64,000 bases of DNA from Heloderma charlesbogerti (taxonomy: Eukaryota > Chordata > Lepidosauria > Squamata > Helodermatidae): assembly GCA_026122225.1 (NCBI GenBank), contig JANEZZ010002670.1:124001-188000 (forward strand). The letters run 5' to 3'. Positions within the stretch are counted from its first letter, which is position 1; each line of letters starts with the position of its first letter. Below are positions 31,735-42,669 of the stretch, piece after piece. The translations under genes and the position numbers were made by a program. Under the pieces are notes generated by a model that was not told the origin of the DNA, searched no databases, and saw only the letters and a list, made by a program, of their open reading frames with translations.

Positions 31735-32520
31735 ATGCATTTCCACAACCATTGCAATAATACCTCATTTTTCAGCTTTAGTGGCCAAGTCTGTGCAGAT
31801 ATGAGATACTTCTGCTTTAATATATCATGCTTTATATTTTCAGTAGTCTTTCAAAACAAAATGTGGTGGTTTTAGCTGCTTGCTGTTTTATGTGATATTT
31901 GTCTTGGGCTCAGATATGAGGTGGGCTAGAAATAACCAGCACAGTGTAAATCCAGCTAGTGTCTCCTAGTTTCCTCCATCATTCAGTGAAGCCTTTGGAT
32001 TTTGCTTTTGGAAAAGAAATGTCAGTTTCCCACACTGAATGTGTCCTTGTTAAGACCCATCATTTTCAGTGTCCTTGTCTACATAAACAACACTCGACAC
32101 TGTCAAGGTCAGAAGGCGCAGTACCCTACAGAATCGCAGGGTCAGCCTGTCATTGAAAACTTTGCTGCTCATTCCAAATTCCCTCTGCAGAGCTAGTCAC
32201 TGGTTTGTGACTTTGGCAGCTTCTCAGGAAATCTGTTCTGAATAAACCCGAAGAGAAGCAAGCCAGCAAATGGAGTTCTACTGTGTGATTCTGGGAAAAC
32301 TGGTCAGTTCTCAGAAGAAAACAGAATGGATGAGCTCCTGGAAACAGTTCCTGAGGAAATTCATTTCTTGCAAAAGAAGAGATAGAGAAAAAGAAGAAGA
32401 GAACAAGAAAAGGGGAGCTTATTTATTTATTTATTTATTTATTGCATTTTTAAATCACCAAATAACTTAAGTTCCCTGGGTGCTGTAGTTCACTGGTATT
32501 CAAGCTTTTGAGAATCAGAA
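31735..32520. other. No recognised gene; (TTTA)n at 32418-32442
   Basis: AT-rich sequence containing one short microsatellite. The small open frames carry no recognisable motif. Confidence 0.45.
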
Positions 32521-32524
32521 TCCC

Positions 32525-32775
32525 CCTATTATTTATTTGTTATTACATTTATATCCCAACTTTTTTCCTCTTGCAAGGAACCCAAGGTGGCTTACATTAT
32601 CCTCCTCCTCTCCATTTTATCCTCACAACAACAACCCGGTGAGGTGGGTTGGGCTGAGAGTCTGTGACTGGCCCAGAGTCACCTAGTGAGCTTCCATGGC
32701 CAAGTGGGGACTAGAACCCAGATCTCCCAGCTCCCAGTCTAACACTCTAGCCACTACACCACACTGGCTTGCTCC
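32525..32775 (-). mobile_element. tRNA-derived SINE with L2-type tail (MIR-like)
   Basis: The reverse strand reads GTGTGGTGTAGTGGCTAGAGTG (A-box region), GGTTCTAGTCCC (B box), a CORE-like CTCACTAGGTGACTCTGGGCCA, then CACCGGGTTGTTGTTGTGAGGA, and a tail AAGTTGGGATATAAATG. The layout is that of CORE/MIR-type SINEs mobilised by L2. It is complete or nearly so. Confidence 0.8.
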
Positions 32776-32884
32776 CTAGTAACACATTCCCCCATTTAGT
32801 TCTGTGTTGTATATTATTTTTACCTGTATTGGATAGGTCTAGAGTGGGCTTTCTGCTTCTCTCCTGCTGCGTCCATATTTAGGT

Positions 32885-33085
32885 TATGGACCATAGCTCA
32901 GTGGTAGAGCATATACTTTGCATGAAGAAGATCTCAGGTTCAGTCCCTGGCATCTCCAGTTAGGACAATGTACTAAGAAAAGAAGCTGGGGATGTCTTCT
33001 GCCTGAAACCCTGGAGAGCCACTGTCAATCAGAATAGATAATGCTGGGGCATGGTGGACAAGTAGTCAGACTGGTATATATCTCC
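32885..33085 (+). mobile_element. tRNA-derived SINE
   Basis: CATAGCTCAGTGGTAGAGCATATACTTTGCATG (A box), then GGTTCAGTCCCTGGCATCTCC (B box), and a body with CTGCCTGAAACCCTGGAGAGCCACTG and AGACTGGTATAT. It is homologous to 60815-61015. Confidence 0.88.
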
Positions 33086-33334
33086 TTCTCTCTTTTCTTT
33101 CTCCAAAAGGCTGTTGCATCACCAATGGCATGATCCACCTCAGAATAGTTTCCCACACAGTTGTGGGTCAAAGCTACCTTCCAGTTGAAGACCAATACAG
33201 AACTGACTCCCACTCATGTCAACAAGTATTTGACTTCTGTAATATTTGCATTTCCCTTGTTGCCACCTTCTGGGCCTCCTTCAGAGGAGACACCTAGAGA
33301 AGGGCCTTTCCCATGTAAGATTTAATTTTTGTGA

Positions 33335-33395
33335 ACTGCCCAGAGAGCTTCGGCTATTGGGCGGTATAGAAATTAAATAAATAAATAAATAAAAA
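33335..33395 (+). mobile_element. L2-type 3' tail
   Basis: AACTGCCCAGAGAGCTTCGGCTATTGGGCGGTATAGAAATTAAATAAATAAATAA is the same tail as at 40722-40785. Confidence 0.75.
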
Positions 33396-33559
33396 TAAAG
33401 ATCCCCTGCACAGCATAGAAAATACATAAGAGCACACCTATACTATAAAATAGATTTGCCTTGAACTGGCTTTATCTACCATGGCATGCACGTGCACACG
33501 CACACACACACATTGTGATGTCTAGATATTATCTCCAATATGAAAGGCAGTATGCTCCT

Positions 33560-33715
33560 CAGCACTAGTTGCTGGAGAACATCAGTGGGAGGGTGCTGCT
33601 GCATTCATGTTCTGCTTGTGGATTTCCTATAGACATCTGCTTGGTGATTGTGGGAACAGAATGCCGGCCTTATAGGCCTTTGGTCCAACATGGTTCTTCT
33701 CATGTTCTTAATCAT
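33560..33715 (+). mobile_element. L3-like LINE 3' end fragment
   Basis: GTTGCTGGAGAACATCAGTGGG, then GCATTCATGTTCTGCTTGTGG, then GAACAGAATGCCGGCC, and a final TTCTTCTCATGTTCTTA correspond to 6622-6780 and 57170-57238. Confidence 0.75.
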
Positions 33716-33719
33716 GGGA

Positions 33720-35178
33720 ACTGTAGTTTTGTGAAAGCACTGAAACATCTTGTAAACAATGTGTAGCTCTTTCATGGAACTACAGTTCCCAAGGTCCATT
33801 GGATGGAGAGGCCATGACAGTCAAAAGACATGAAGCTAGTTTCTGATTTCTAATGTACACATGCCCTTGGAATCTGAATACAGACTGACTAATTTATTTA
33901 ACTCGTTACTGGTTTCTAAACTTATTTACCTCCCCAGACCCTGAGACACCTGGGATATGGCAGGCTAGAATCCCACCAAAATCTAATAAAGTTCAAGCAA
34001 CTTCACACTGTTGATTTTTTCAGACACCCACAGAAAAACATCCTCTTTTTCCCAGGCTTGGCTGCCTCATGTTGCAATATATTCTGTCCACTAGGGAAGA
34101 GCCATAAAATGGCTTCTTGATTAACACAACCAAGAAAAGTCTGCTTTGCTTTAACAGGTTGTGCTGGAAATTTTGGCAGCTGAGACACCAGACATCTAAA
34201 ATGCCTTTTTGAAAGTAAAAAAAAGAAAAAAGGGAAAGAAAAGAAAAGAACTACTTGCACAATGAAGTCTTTGTTAGGAGCTTGTCTCTGATTCACATCC
34301 TCAATGACGTGATGTTATATCACCATTCCACTGGTTAACAATTTGTCCTTGAAAAAACTTGGGAATATGCCATAAAACACTGAAGCCAAAGAATTAGCAT
34401 CTTGGCCTCTCCCACTGAATTCAAAGTTCAAATGATAAACTCATCAGACAATTTTTAGCATTCTGTCTGTTGGAAAACTTGTTGCCATTAATCCCCCCAC
34501 CCCACCCCCAAGACCTCTTGCTTTCTGATGAATGGTAATTTGACAATGTGAAGAGCATGGGGAATGTGTAAAGTCTTCAACCATCCTCACTGGAAAAGCA
34601 CTCTTTTGCCATTGACCTCATAATGTGATTGACTAAAAGACATTTAAGACATTAACAGCCTGCTCCTCTGCTAAGTTGGAAGCAGTGAGCTTAGGTTAGC
34701 TTAACTCTACAAGTTAAAGTAACTTAACTTGTGGATGTCTGGTTGGGTGGTTAGTTGTTTCTTATTTCACAGCACAGCACAGGTGTGAAAGGCCCCCAGC
34801 AAAATGCCCAACAGTGGACCCATTGTGACAACAGTAGGGTGCCCCACCTGGTGGCCACACTAGTGGTGGTGAGGAACAGCAGCTACACTGCTGTTATCAG
34901 TACAGGCACCCACCATTTTGTTTTGACATTCCAAAATGCCCTGATATGTTGTCACTCTTAGATAGTATGGCTATGGCAACATGAAAATGGTGGCTTCCCA
35001 ACTGTGTCCTGCTGCGGCCACTCAGTAAACCTGAGCCAATGGACATGGGCACGCAGGAGGACTCAACCCAAGGCAACATCAGTGCTGATGAGTCCTGCTG
35101 GGCCACTGGCAGCTGCCAGAGGATGCCAGTGACGCTATTGTCCCCAAATCTCCTGTAGGCCATCACATTCTGATGTTG
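33720..35178. other. No recognised feature
   Basis: Mostly unique-looking AT-rich sequence. A lysine-rich A/G run at 34212-34250 and no identified repeat core. Confidence 0.45.
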
Positions 35179-35186
35179 ATGCCAAC

Positions 35187-35999
35187 TAGGGATGGCAGAG
35201 AATTCCGCCACGGATTTCAGTGAGGCCAAATGCACTGGCATTCAGCCCCCCGAAATCCGTGGCAGAACAGCCTGCCACCCCCACCCCCCTGCAGATCCCC
35301 CCGGGATGAGACTTACCTGGGGCAGATGTTCTGGATGGCGGCGGCTCCGGCGGTGGCTCCGGCAGCGGCAGCTGTCTTTCGACCGGCTGCCATGGACAAC
35401 ATTTACATCCTGGTCTTTGCTGTAATAGGCTACATAAGTATTTACATAGCCTATCACGGCAAGCCAAGCAAAACAAAAACAAAAAAACAGCGTACACAAA
35501 TGGCGGCGGCAGCTATGGCGGCCGCCATTTGCGTTCCCTATTTTTCGCCGTTTTAGCCTACGTAAATATTTACATAGGCTAAAACGGCGAAAAATAAGGA
35601 ATGCAAATGGCGGCCACTGTAGCCACCGCCATTTGCGTATGCAGTTGTTTTTTGTGGTTTTTTACCCAGATGTGATAGGCTACATAAGTCTTTACATAGC
35701 CTATGACAGTGAAATACAGGGACGCAAATGGCGGCAGCTACAGCAGCAGCCATTTGCGTCCCTGCTGCCCAGTGGCCAGATGTCCAGCTGCGGGCGGAGC
35801 CGGCCGGTGGCTCCGCAGAATCCCCACGGAGCGGAGCTGGCCGGGCAGGACTCCAGGGGGAGGGACAGAGCACCTCCCCCCCATTGATGATTCCGGGGGG
35901 AGGGACAGAGCGCCTCCCCCCCCACGAAGCAGATCTGCAAAACGGTAAGTGACTTTCATACATCCCTACGAAAAGGTAAGTGACTTTCGTACGTCCCTA
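35187..35999 (+). mobile_element. MHH copy 6 (813 bp), duplicated B terminus, TSD ATGCCAAC
   Basis: TAGGGATG at 35187 and CGTCCCTA ending at 35999 are flanked by perfect ATGCCAAC (35179-35186 and 36000-36007). A second B terminus (GGTAAGTGACTTTCATACATCCCTA) ends at 35968, so the last about 31 bp are a tandem copy. Hairpins are at 35425-35461 (AATAGGCTACATAAG), 35549-35594 (TTAGCCTACGTAAATATTTAC), 35606-35640 and 35669-35708. The A-end donor ACTTACC (minus) is at 35309-35315. The true end is set by the duplication. Confidence 0.95.
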
Positions 36000-36228
36000 A
36001 TGCCAACAAGAGTATTATTATAGTAAGGAAGGTTGAAAACTAACAAGGCAACTTGCTCTTCCCATTGCTAATTGCGAAAGGAAACCCATGTACTTGCTGA
36101 GGTCTGAGCACTGGGAACACAGTGGGGAGGTGCAGGGTCAAGTTCTGGAAAGGGGCAGCAAGTGGTCCATATTGGAAAAAGCTCTAGGAAGCAGGATGGA
36201 AAACTGGCACTTCGGAGATGGCCTAGGA

Positions 36229-36300
36229 TAGCATTCCCCAACCTGGTGTCCTCCAGATGTTTTGGACTACAACTCTCAGCATTCCAGACCATGTCCTCTT
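36229..36300. mobile_element. hAT-like MITE fragment
   Basis: TTCCCCAACCTGGTGTCCTCCAGATG, then GGACTACAACTCTCAGCATTCC is the left half of the 'ACTACAACTCCCATCA' MITE. The right half is missing. Confidence 0.6.
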
Positions 36301-36309
36301 TGCACATCT

Positions 36310-36860
36310 CGCTGTGCCATTGGGGACGGCCAGAAGCATGCAAAGGATGACTCAGCTGGCGGTGGGAGGAGTGGCTCCTCTCAGCACCGGTCAAGTCCCT
36401 GGCTTCTCATAGCACTTGGGTATGGCAAGCAGAGCATGGACTTGGCCAGCACTAAGAGAAGCCACTTCTAGCACTGGCCAAGCTGAGCATCTTTTGCATT
36501 CCTCACCATCTGGCAAGGCACCCAGCCAGTGCTGGGAGGAACTGCTCCTCCCATCCCCAGCCAAGTTGGGTGTCACCTCCTAACCATTAGTGGCTTCATG
36601 GGGTTCCCTAATATGGGGGCAAGTAATTTGAGCCACAACTGACCTAAGCCACGGATGACTCACCCATCTTTATTTACGCCTGTAGTTCCCGATCCAGAGA
36701 AGTCAATATGTTCACGAATTTCCGTCTCTGGCTTGGAGAGCCTGTTTTTGCTGTTCAGAGTTCCCCCAATCCCTTAAGCAACAGCCAGTTCAGTGTAGTG
36801 CAGCGAAACTGAGCATGATCACACCATTTTGTTTGCCTTTTTTAACTAATTGTTCTAGGG
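36310..36860. other. No recognised feature
   Basis: No recognisable gene or transposon end. Some diverged internal repetition of GGGAGGAGTGGCTCCTC/GGGAGGAACTGCTCCTC at 36365 and 36535. Confidence 0.4.
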
Positions 36861-36865
36861 AGGCA

Positions 36866-37319
36866 TAGAGATGTGTGAATCAGCAACGCTCGACCTCGCC
36901 AAAGTTCTCCAAATTCCATCTTGAAGCTCGTTCCAACTTGAGTCCATATCAGATTGTATGCTGTGTTCCTTTTCTTTTCAGAAGAAAATCTGTGTGCATT
37001 TTCATGCTTATTTTTTCCCAAATGTACACATCAGTGGTGTGCATCTCTGGAATGTGTGCATTCTCCTCCCATTGACTAAAGTGTCTTTGTGCACATTTTT
37101 CAAAAGTACGCATTTTTTTCAAACTCATCTTTTTAAAATGTATGCGTGCGGTTGAATGTACTTTGGAGGGTCCATGAATCACATGGCAAGCTCAGAAATG
37201 TATGGACTTTGTCTGCACATTGTGTCCAAGTTCATGTTGGGACCAGAAGGTGTGAACTCAGTAAATTCTGATTTTTAAAAAAAAAAAATGAACTGAAATG
37301 AATTTCTCATACATCCCTA
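36866..37319. mobile_element. hAT-like family F element
   Basis: It starts TAGAGATGTGTG and ends TTTCTCATACATCCCTA at 37319. The interior has repeated TTTTCAAAAGTACGCA and TTTTCCCAAATGTACACATC-type words, shared in order with 38747-40037 and 61989-62385. The flanks do not give a duplication. Confidence 0.7.
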
Positions 37320-37393
37320 CCACTGAGCAACTGCAATGGGTTGGTCCCCAAATTTCCCTTCCTCCAACAGAAAGATGCCATCCATTGTAGCAG

Positions 37394-37462
37394 GGGTGGG
37401 GAACCTCTTTCAGCCCAGGACCCAAATTCTGTTTTAGAGAAGCTCTCGGGGGCCACATTCTA
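37394..37462. repeat. Dispersed repeat H fragment
   Basis: GGTGGGGAACCTCTTTCAGCCC, then CCAAATTCTGTTTTAGAGAAGCTCTCGGGGGCC matches the 5' part of 12648-12915. It is cut by MHH copy 7. Confidence 0.55.
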
Positions 37463-37470
37463 GTGATGGG

Positions 37471-38186
37471 TAGGAATGTCAGAGAATTCCACCACAGATC
37501 TCGGTGAGGCCAAATGCCAGTGCATTCGGCCCCCCAAAATCCATGGCAGAATGGCCTGCCACCCCCCACCCCGCGCAGATCCCCCCCCCAGATGAGACTT
37601 ACCTGGGGTGGATGTTCCGGACAGTGGCGGCTCCGGCGGTGGCTTCGGTGGCGGCGGCAGTGGCTGGTCTTCCAACTGGCTGCCACCGCCGCCATTTGCA
37701 GTCTGGTCGCTTCTGTTTTTTGTTTTTGTTTTTACATAGATGTGATAGGCTAAGTAAAGACATACATAGCCTATCATGTCTGGGGTTTTTAAAAAAACGC
37801 ATATGCAAATGGCGGCAGCTATGGCCGCCGCCATTTGCGGTCCTTATTTTTGTCCGTCTTAGTCTACGTAAATATTTACGTAGACTAAGACGGTGAAAAT
37901 AAAGGGGAACGCAAATAGCACCCGCTACGCTATTTGCGTTCCCCCTTATTTTTGCCGTCTTAGTCTATGTAAATATTTACATAGACTAAGACGGCCAAAA
38001 ATAAGGAATGCAAATGCCGGCGGCCATAGCCGCCGCCATTTGCGTACATGGTTTTTTTTTAAAACCCAGACGTGATAGGCTACGTAAGTCTTACGTAGCC
38101 TATCACGGCTGAATACAGGGACGCAAACGGCGGCGGCTATGGCAGCTGCCATTTGCGTCCCTGCTAGCCAGCGGCCGGATGTCCTA
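37471..38186 (+). mobile_element. MHH copy 7, B end lost (truncated)
   Basis: The A end starts TAGGAATG at 37471. The outward donor ACTTACC (minus) is at 37597-37603 beside GGCGGCGGTGGCAGCC read on the minus strand. Hairpins are at 37739-37778, 37855-37893 (TAGTCTACGTAAATATTTACG), 37961-37995 and 38066-38107. The element stops inside the arm after GCCAGCGGCCGGATGTC. The junction is followed by two copies of a GGATGT(T/C)CTATAGTA word (38178-38212), as expected of filler DNA at a repaired break. Confidence 0.88.
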
Positions 38187-38219
38187 TAGTACATAGGATG
38201 TTCTATAGTAGCATGCTGG

Positions 38220-38740
38220 ATCACCCTCAGGACACACCCATATTTCACTCTTCCCCTGATAATTATGCCGTCTTAATATTATACAGATTGTGAGCCTTCA
38301 AAGATGAATGTTAGTAAACCCATAAACCCTTGTTTGGCTAACAGCCTCAATAATTGTTTCCTTTTATTCCCTACGGGCTTCCCATATTCGACATTTGTTC
38401 TTTTACATGCACATTTCCACACTCAGGCATTTCTTTCCCATGTTCTGTTAAGATGGTATATAAATTGGAGCTTCATTTGGAGGATTAAATTAAACTCCAC
38501 AACAAATCCTTTTTTCCCCCCTATTCCCAAAGTCATACTGACCTCTAGAGGGGAAAGACCCATACGGCAGGGCATTAAAAAAAAAAAGATAATTAAGCAA
38601 AAACTAAGGGAGAAGTGATGACACTGTCCTCTCATCATTCATCAGGCAAAAGGCTCATGTGCAAAACAGCAAACTTGCACAAGGCCATATTGTGCATGTC
38701 CCAAATGGCTTGCAGAAGTAATTCCAGAGACTAGATAGAG
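38220..38740. other. No recognised feature
   Basis: AT-rich spacer between MHH copy 7 and a family F element. No motif was recognised. Confidence 0.45.
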
Positions 38741-38746
38741 CGAGTT

Positions 38747-40037
38747 TAGAGATGTGTATGTACATAAAACTCAAAGCTTTCCAAATTGTACCTCAAAGCA
38801 TGTTCCATCTTTTGCCCGTATCAGATTGCTATATTTTTCCCTTTCCACATGAAAATTTGTGCATGTTTTCATGCATATTTTTCCAAATGTACACTTCAGT
38901 TATCTGCATGTTTGAAATGTAGACATTCTTCTCCCATTGATTAAAGCACGTTTCTGAATATTTTTCAAAAGTAGATAACTTTTATGTGCATTTTCCAAAT
39001 GTACGCATGCTGTCGAATGCATTTTGGGGTCTGCGAATAGGGATGTACGAAAGTCACTTACCTTTTCGCACGGGTGCTTTGCGGTGGGGGGGAGGCGCTT
39101 CGCTTCTCCCCCCGAAGTTCAGGCGAGGGGGGGGAGGCGTCCCACCTCGCCTGGCCGAAATTCAGGCCGGGGAGAAGCGCCCCATCTCCCCGGCCATGAA
39201 ACAAAGTGTAAAAAAAAAAAAACGTGATAGGCTACGTAAAGATTAACGTAGCCTATCACGGCTAGATTTCCAAAGTCAGCTGTGATAGGCTACGTAAATC
39301 GTTACGTAGCCTATCATGGGTGACTTTGAAAAAAAAAAAAGTGTGTACGCAAATGGCAGCACTCTATGGGTGCCGCCATTTGCGTTCCTTATTTGGTCCC
39401 GGTAGTCTACGTAAAGATTTATGGAGACTATGCCGTAGTCTACGTAAATCTTTACGTAGACTACCGGGACCAAATAAGGAACGCAAATGGCGGCACCCAT
39501 AGAGCACCGCCATTTGCATACGTGCTTTTTTTTATTTTTCAAAGTCACCCGTGATAGGCTACGTAACGATTAACGTAGCCTATCACGGCTGACTTTGGAA
39601 ATCTAGCCGTGATAGGCTACGTTACTCATTACATAGCATATCACGGGGTTTGGGGGTTTTTTTACACTTTGTAATGGCGGCGGCGGCAGCCGGTCAGAAG
39701 ACCGGCTGCCACCCCCGCCCCCGACGAAAGGCCGACGAACCACCGCCGGGACCCACCGCCGGGAGGGACATTCGCCAAAGGTAAGTCCCATCCCGGTGGG
39801 GGCAGGGGGGCGGAGAATTTCACCGCCAATTTCAGGGGGCCGAATGCGTTGGCGCTCGGCCCCCCGAAGATTCGGGGAGAAATTCTCCGCCATCCCTATC
39901 TGCGAATCACTCTGCAAACTCAGAAACGTATGGCCTCCAACCACAGACTGTACTCATGTCTGCATTCAGTTCGGAAGGCACAAACTAGGTCAATCTAGAT
40001 CAAGAACAAACTGAAACAAATTTCTCATACATCCCTA
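38747..40037. mobile_element. hAT-like family F element, host of MHH copy 8
   Basis: TAGAGATG at 38747 and CATCCCTA ending at 40037 have flanks AGCGAGTT and AGTGAGGT (6 of 8). Without the insertion it is 422 bp. The interior resembles 36866-37319 and 61989-62385. Confidence 0.78.
39038..39898 (-). mobile_element. MHH copy 8 (861 bp), TSD TCTGCGAA
   Basis: TAGGGATG at 39038 and CATCCCTA ending at 39898 are flanked by perfect TCTGCGAA (39030-39037 and 39899-39906). The B end is left (ACTTACC at 39056-39062). The A end is right: ATGGCGGCGGCGGCAGCC at 39674 leads, through a frame that stays open, to AAAG/GTAAGTCCC at 39777-39787. Hairpins are at 39223-39260, 39281-39319, 39402-39474 (two overlapping TAGTCTACGTAA units), 39552-39588 and 39608-39646, so nearly the whole centre is self-complementary. 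Confidence 0.96.
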
Positions 40038-40239
40038 AGTGAGGTCTAGGCTGCCTTTACATTAAAGAAAAAACATGTGATCTTCCTGTTGTGGAGCCTT
40101 TCTGCATTTACAGCAGGACCACGTGATTGTTGAGAGGGGAAGCTTTTAATTTTCAAGGTTCCATAGAACTCAGTGAAAAAGTGCCATCTAGTGGCTGTTT
40201 TATTACTGCACCATCCCAACTTAAATAGATAGCTCATTA

Positions 40240-40385
40240 TTTCTGGACGTCTTTGAGATGGAATAACCAGGAAATACCTCTGGATGTGCCCTTGGAGGTT
40301 CACAATGTCATCTAAAGGACCTGCAAACCTCCGAGAGTGAGCAATCTCACTAGCAGGATAAAAGTGCCATGTGAAGAAACCCCCA
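40240..40385. repeat. Dispersed repeat J, copy 2
   Basis: CCCTTGGAGGTTCACAATGTCATC, then GAGAGTGAGCAATCTCACTAGCAGGATAAAAGTGCCATG, then CCCCCAGTC matches 23510-23620 in order. Confidence 0.6.
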
Positions 40386-40715
40386 GTCATTCTTCTGTCT
40401 GCTAAAATGTATCAAATTGGAAGTGAACAATTCCACTCAACTCTATGCATATTACATAAGAAAAGTGACAAGTGGGTGCAGTCCTTTCCCACCACTGATT
40501 TCAATATCCCAAGCTGCCAAACGTTACATTTTATTATTTACATTTTAAACATTTGTCTAAGGAAGCAGCTGAAAAAATAGATTCTCAAAGAAAGCCCTGG
40601 GGATCTTTTCAACATTTCATTTTAAGAACCAGCCTGTCTGGCATTCATTACAAATCTACTCCATCCATTTTTATATGCTGTCCTACAGATTTGTTTGTTT
40701 GTTAAAAGGGGGGGG
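40386..40715. other. No recognised feature
   Basis: AT-rich sequence. Nothing supported. Confidence 0.4.
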
Positions 40716-40717
40716 GA

Positions 40718-40785
40718 TGAACTGCTCAGAGAGCTTTGGCTATTGGGCGGTATAGAAATGAAATAAATAAACAAACAAACAAACA
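40718..40785 (+). mobile_element. L2-type 3' tail
   Basis: GAACTGCTCAGAGAGCTTTGGCTATTGGGCGGTATAGAAATGAAATAAATAAACAAAC matches the tails at 33335 and 26078. Confidence 0.75.
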
Positions 40786-41249
40786 GTAACATACAGAGTG
40801 ATCCACAAAAATAGACCTGTTCTAGTACTTCCAAAGAGGAGAGGAAATGCAAATTAGCTATGAGTCAAACTTGTGCATTCTGCTCAGACTTAAGTTCCAG
40901 CTTACCAGATATAGATGGAAACTATGCTCTGAAGATCCAACTACCATTCTGAAATCCATAGCTCTGTTGCCAGATAACTCATACATGAGCATCTCACTAG
41001 GATCCAGGCTGTGTTCTGGATATGGGACTCCGCTTACCTGGAATCTAGTCAGTGGTAATGAAAGAAGAAAAGGGGGCAGCAGCAATAAAGACTTGCATGG
41101 TGATTTTGGCAATGGCTCCTTCTCTACATTTACCCTGCAACTTTTACAGAAGCTGCAGCAACCCAAGCAGCAGAACCTACAGGGGCGGTGGGGGACCATT
41201 CCACTGTGTCAACCAATTTCAGCTGTCCATCAGTAAGTGTGCTTTCATA

Positions 41250-41640
41250 TTCAGTATTTGATTTCTGGGGAAGCAAGAGGTGGTTTGAAATAAAGCTGTG
41301 TGCAAATGGCCTCTCAAAAGTATCCACCCTATCTGTGGGCAGAGCAATTGTGAGGATCATTTCATCAAATTTATCCAGGCAAAGGAGAAATTGTCTAATA
41401 ATTTCTTTGGGGTGGGCTCACTATCAGCGGTCTGTCTGTCTGTCTGTCTGTCTGTCTTTGGATCCTCACCCCTACCCACTCATCACCACTGCAAGTTGCA
41501 GTGGCAGCAGCAATTGTATCAACAGACTGGCCACCATTTTGTATCCTCCACCTAGTATTGGATCTAGTGTCATTCCAAGCCATTGTGAGGGTAAAGTGGG
41601 AGCCACCACTACACACAAAAATGTTCAGAGAGATTCAGAG
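41250..41640. repeat. Unclassified dispersed repeat, paired with 3620-4025
   Basis: AGCTGTGTGCAAATGGCCTCTC, then TCTGTGGGCAGAGCAATTG, then CATTTCATCAAATTTATCCAGG matches 3627-3710. A (TGTC)n run lies at 41431-41456. Confidence 0.6.
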
Positions 41641-41984
41641 AAATTTCTGCAACGTAGCCTTCTTTTGAAGAAAAAGAAAAATCTCAGAAACTTTCTCAGA
41701 GAAAGTGTCATATATTGAATTCCATCTAGTTTGAAAGTCAATGGTTGTGACTGTGAAGTGAAATATCTATGGAGATTAGAAGTTGAGCTGGGAAGACTCC
41801 TTCTGCTTTACTGAAGGGAGAGTAAGGTACAATGCTGTGTTAGTCTTGAGTCATGGGGAGTGATAAAAGGCAGGATCACTTCATTTGCCTCCAGGGAATG
41901 CAGGCAGGCAGAAATTCAACTAGGAAATATGGTAGTTCCATCTCTGTATGAGATGTCTGGGATGAGACAAGCACCCCTATCTGG

Positions 41985-42228
41985 ACAGGGATAACTTGGC
42001 TTCCGTTGTCTATGCTCTGGTAACCTCCAAGTTGGATTACTGCAATGCAGTCTATGTGGGGCTGCCCTTGAAGACTGCTGAGAAGCTGTAGCTTGTGCCA
42101 AATGTGCCAGCCAGATTAATAACAGGGACCAGAAGGTCTGGGCACATAAGACCCATTCTGACCCACATATTGGCTGCCTGTATGTTTCTGAGCCCAATTG
42201 AAGGTGCTGGTTTTAACCTATTGTTGTA
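41985..42228 (+). mobile_element. L2 LINE ORF2 C-terminal fragment
   Basis: Translated with one internal stop, the segment gives SKLDYCNAVYVGLPLKTAEKL and a following GTRRSGHIRPIL, the same region as 10915-11080 of the large L2 copy. It is directly followed by a CR1 fragment. Confidence 0.82.
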
Positions 42229-42231
42229 GAT

Positions 42232-42665
42232 CACAAGCTGAATATGAGCCAACAATGTGATGTTGCTGCAAAAAAGGCAAAGGCTATTTTGGGCTGCATT
42301 AATAGAAGCATAGCTTCCAAATCCCAGGAAGTACTAGTTCCCCTCTACTCAGCACTGGTTAGGCCTCATCTGGAGTACTGTGTCCAGTTCTGGGCACCGC
42401 AGTTTAAAAAGGCAAGCTGGAGGGGGTTCAGATGAGGGCAATGAAGATGATCAGGGGACTGGAAACAAAGACCCATGAGGAGAGACTAAAAGAACTGGGC
42501 ATGTTTAGCCTTGAAAAGAGAAGACTGAGGAGAGATATGATAGTGCTCTTCAAGTACTTGAAAGGTTGTCATAGAGAGGAAGGCCAGGATCTCTTCTCGA
42601 TCATCCCTGAGTGCAGGACACGGAATAATGGGCTCAAGGACATCAGGACCAGGGTTGGTGTAAAG
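42232..42665 (+). mobile_element. CR1 LINE 3' fragment
   Basis: The frame reads [20 protein letters not shown], then [15 protein letters not shown] and, after a frameshift near 42420, [20 protein letters not shown] and [21 protein letters not shown]. This is the CR1 ORF2 C-terminus. Confidence 0.9.
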
Positions 42666-42669
42666 ACTT

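Noticed and set aside
35961..35968. CATCCCTA at 35968 as the end of MHH copy 6
   Set aside because: The flanking 8 bases do not match the left flank, whereas the next terminus at 35999 is followed by the exact duplication ATGCCAAC.
41188..41718. A 176-residue frame on the plus strand
   Set aside because: It spans an unclassified dispersed repeat and a TGTC microsatellite. No recognisable domain, and the homologous repeat at 3620-4025 does not keep the frame.
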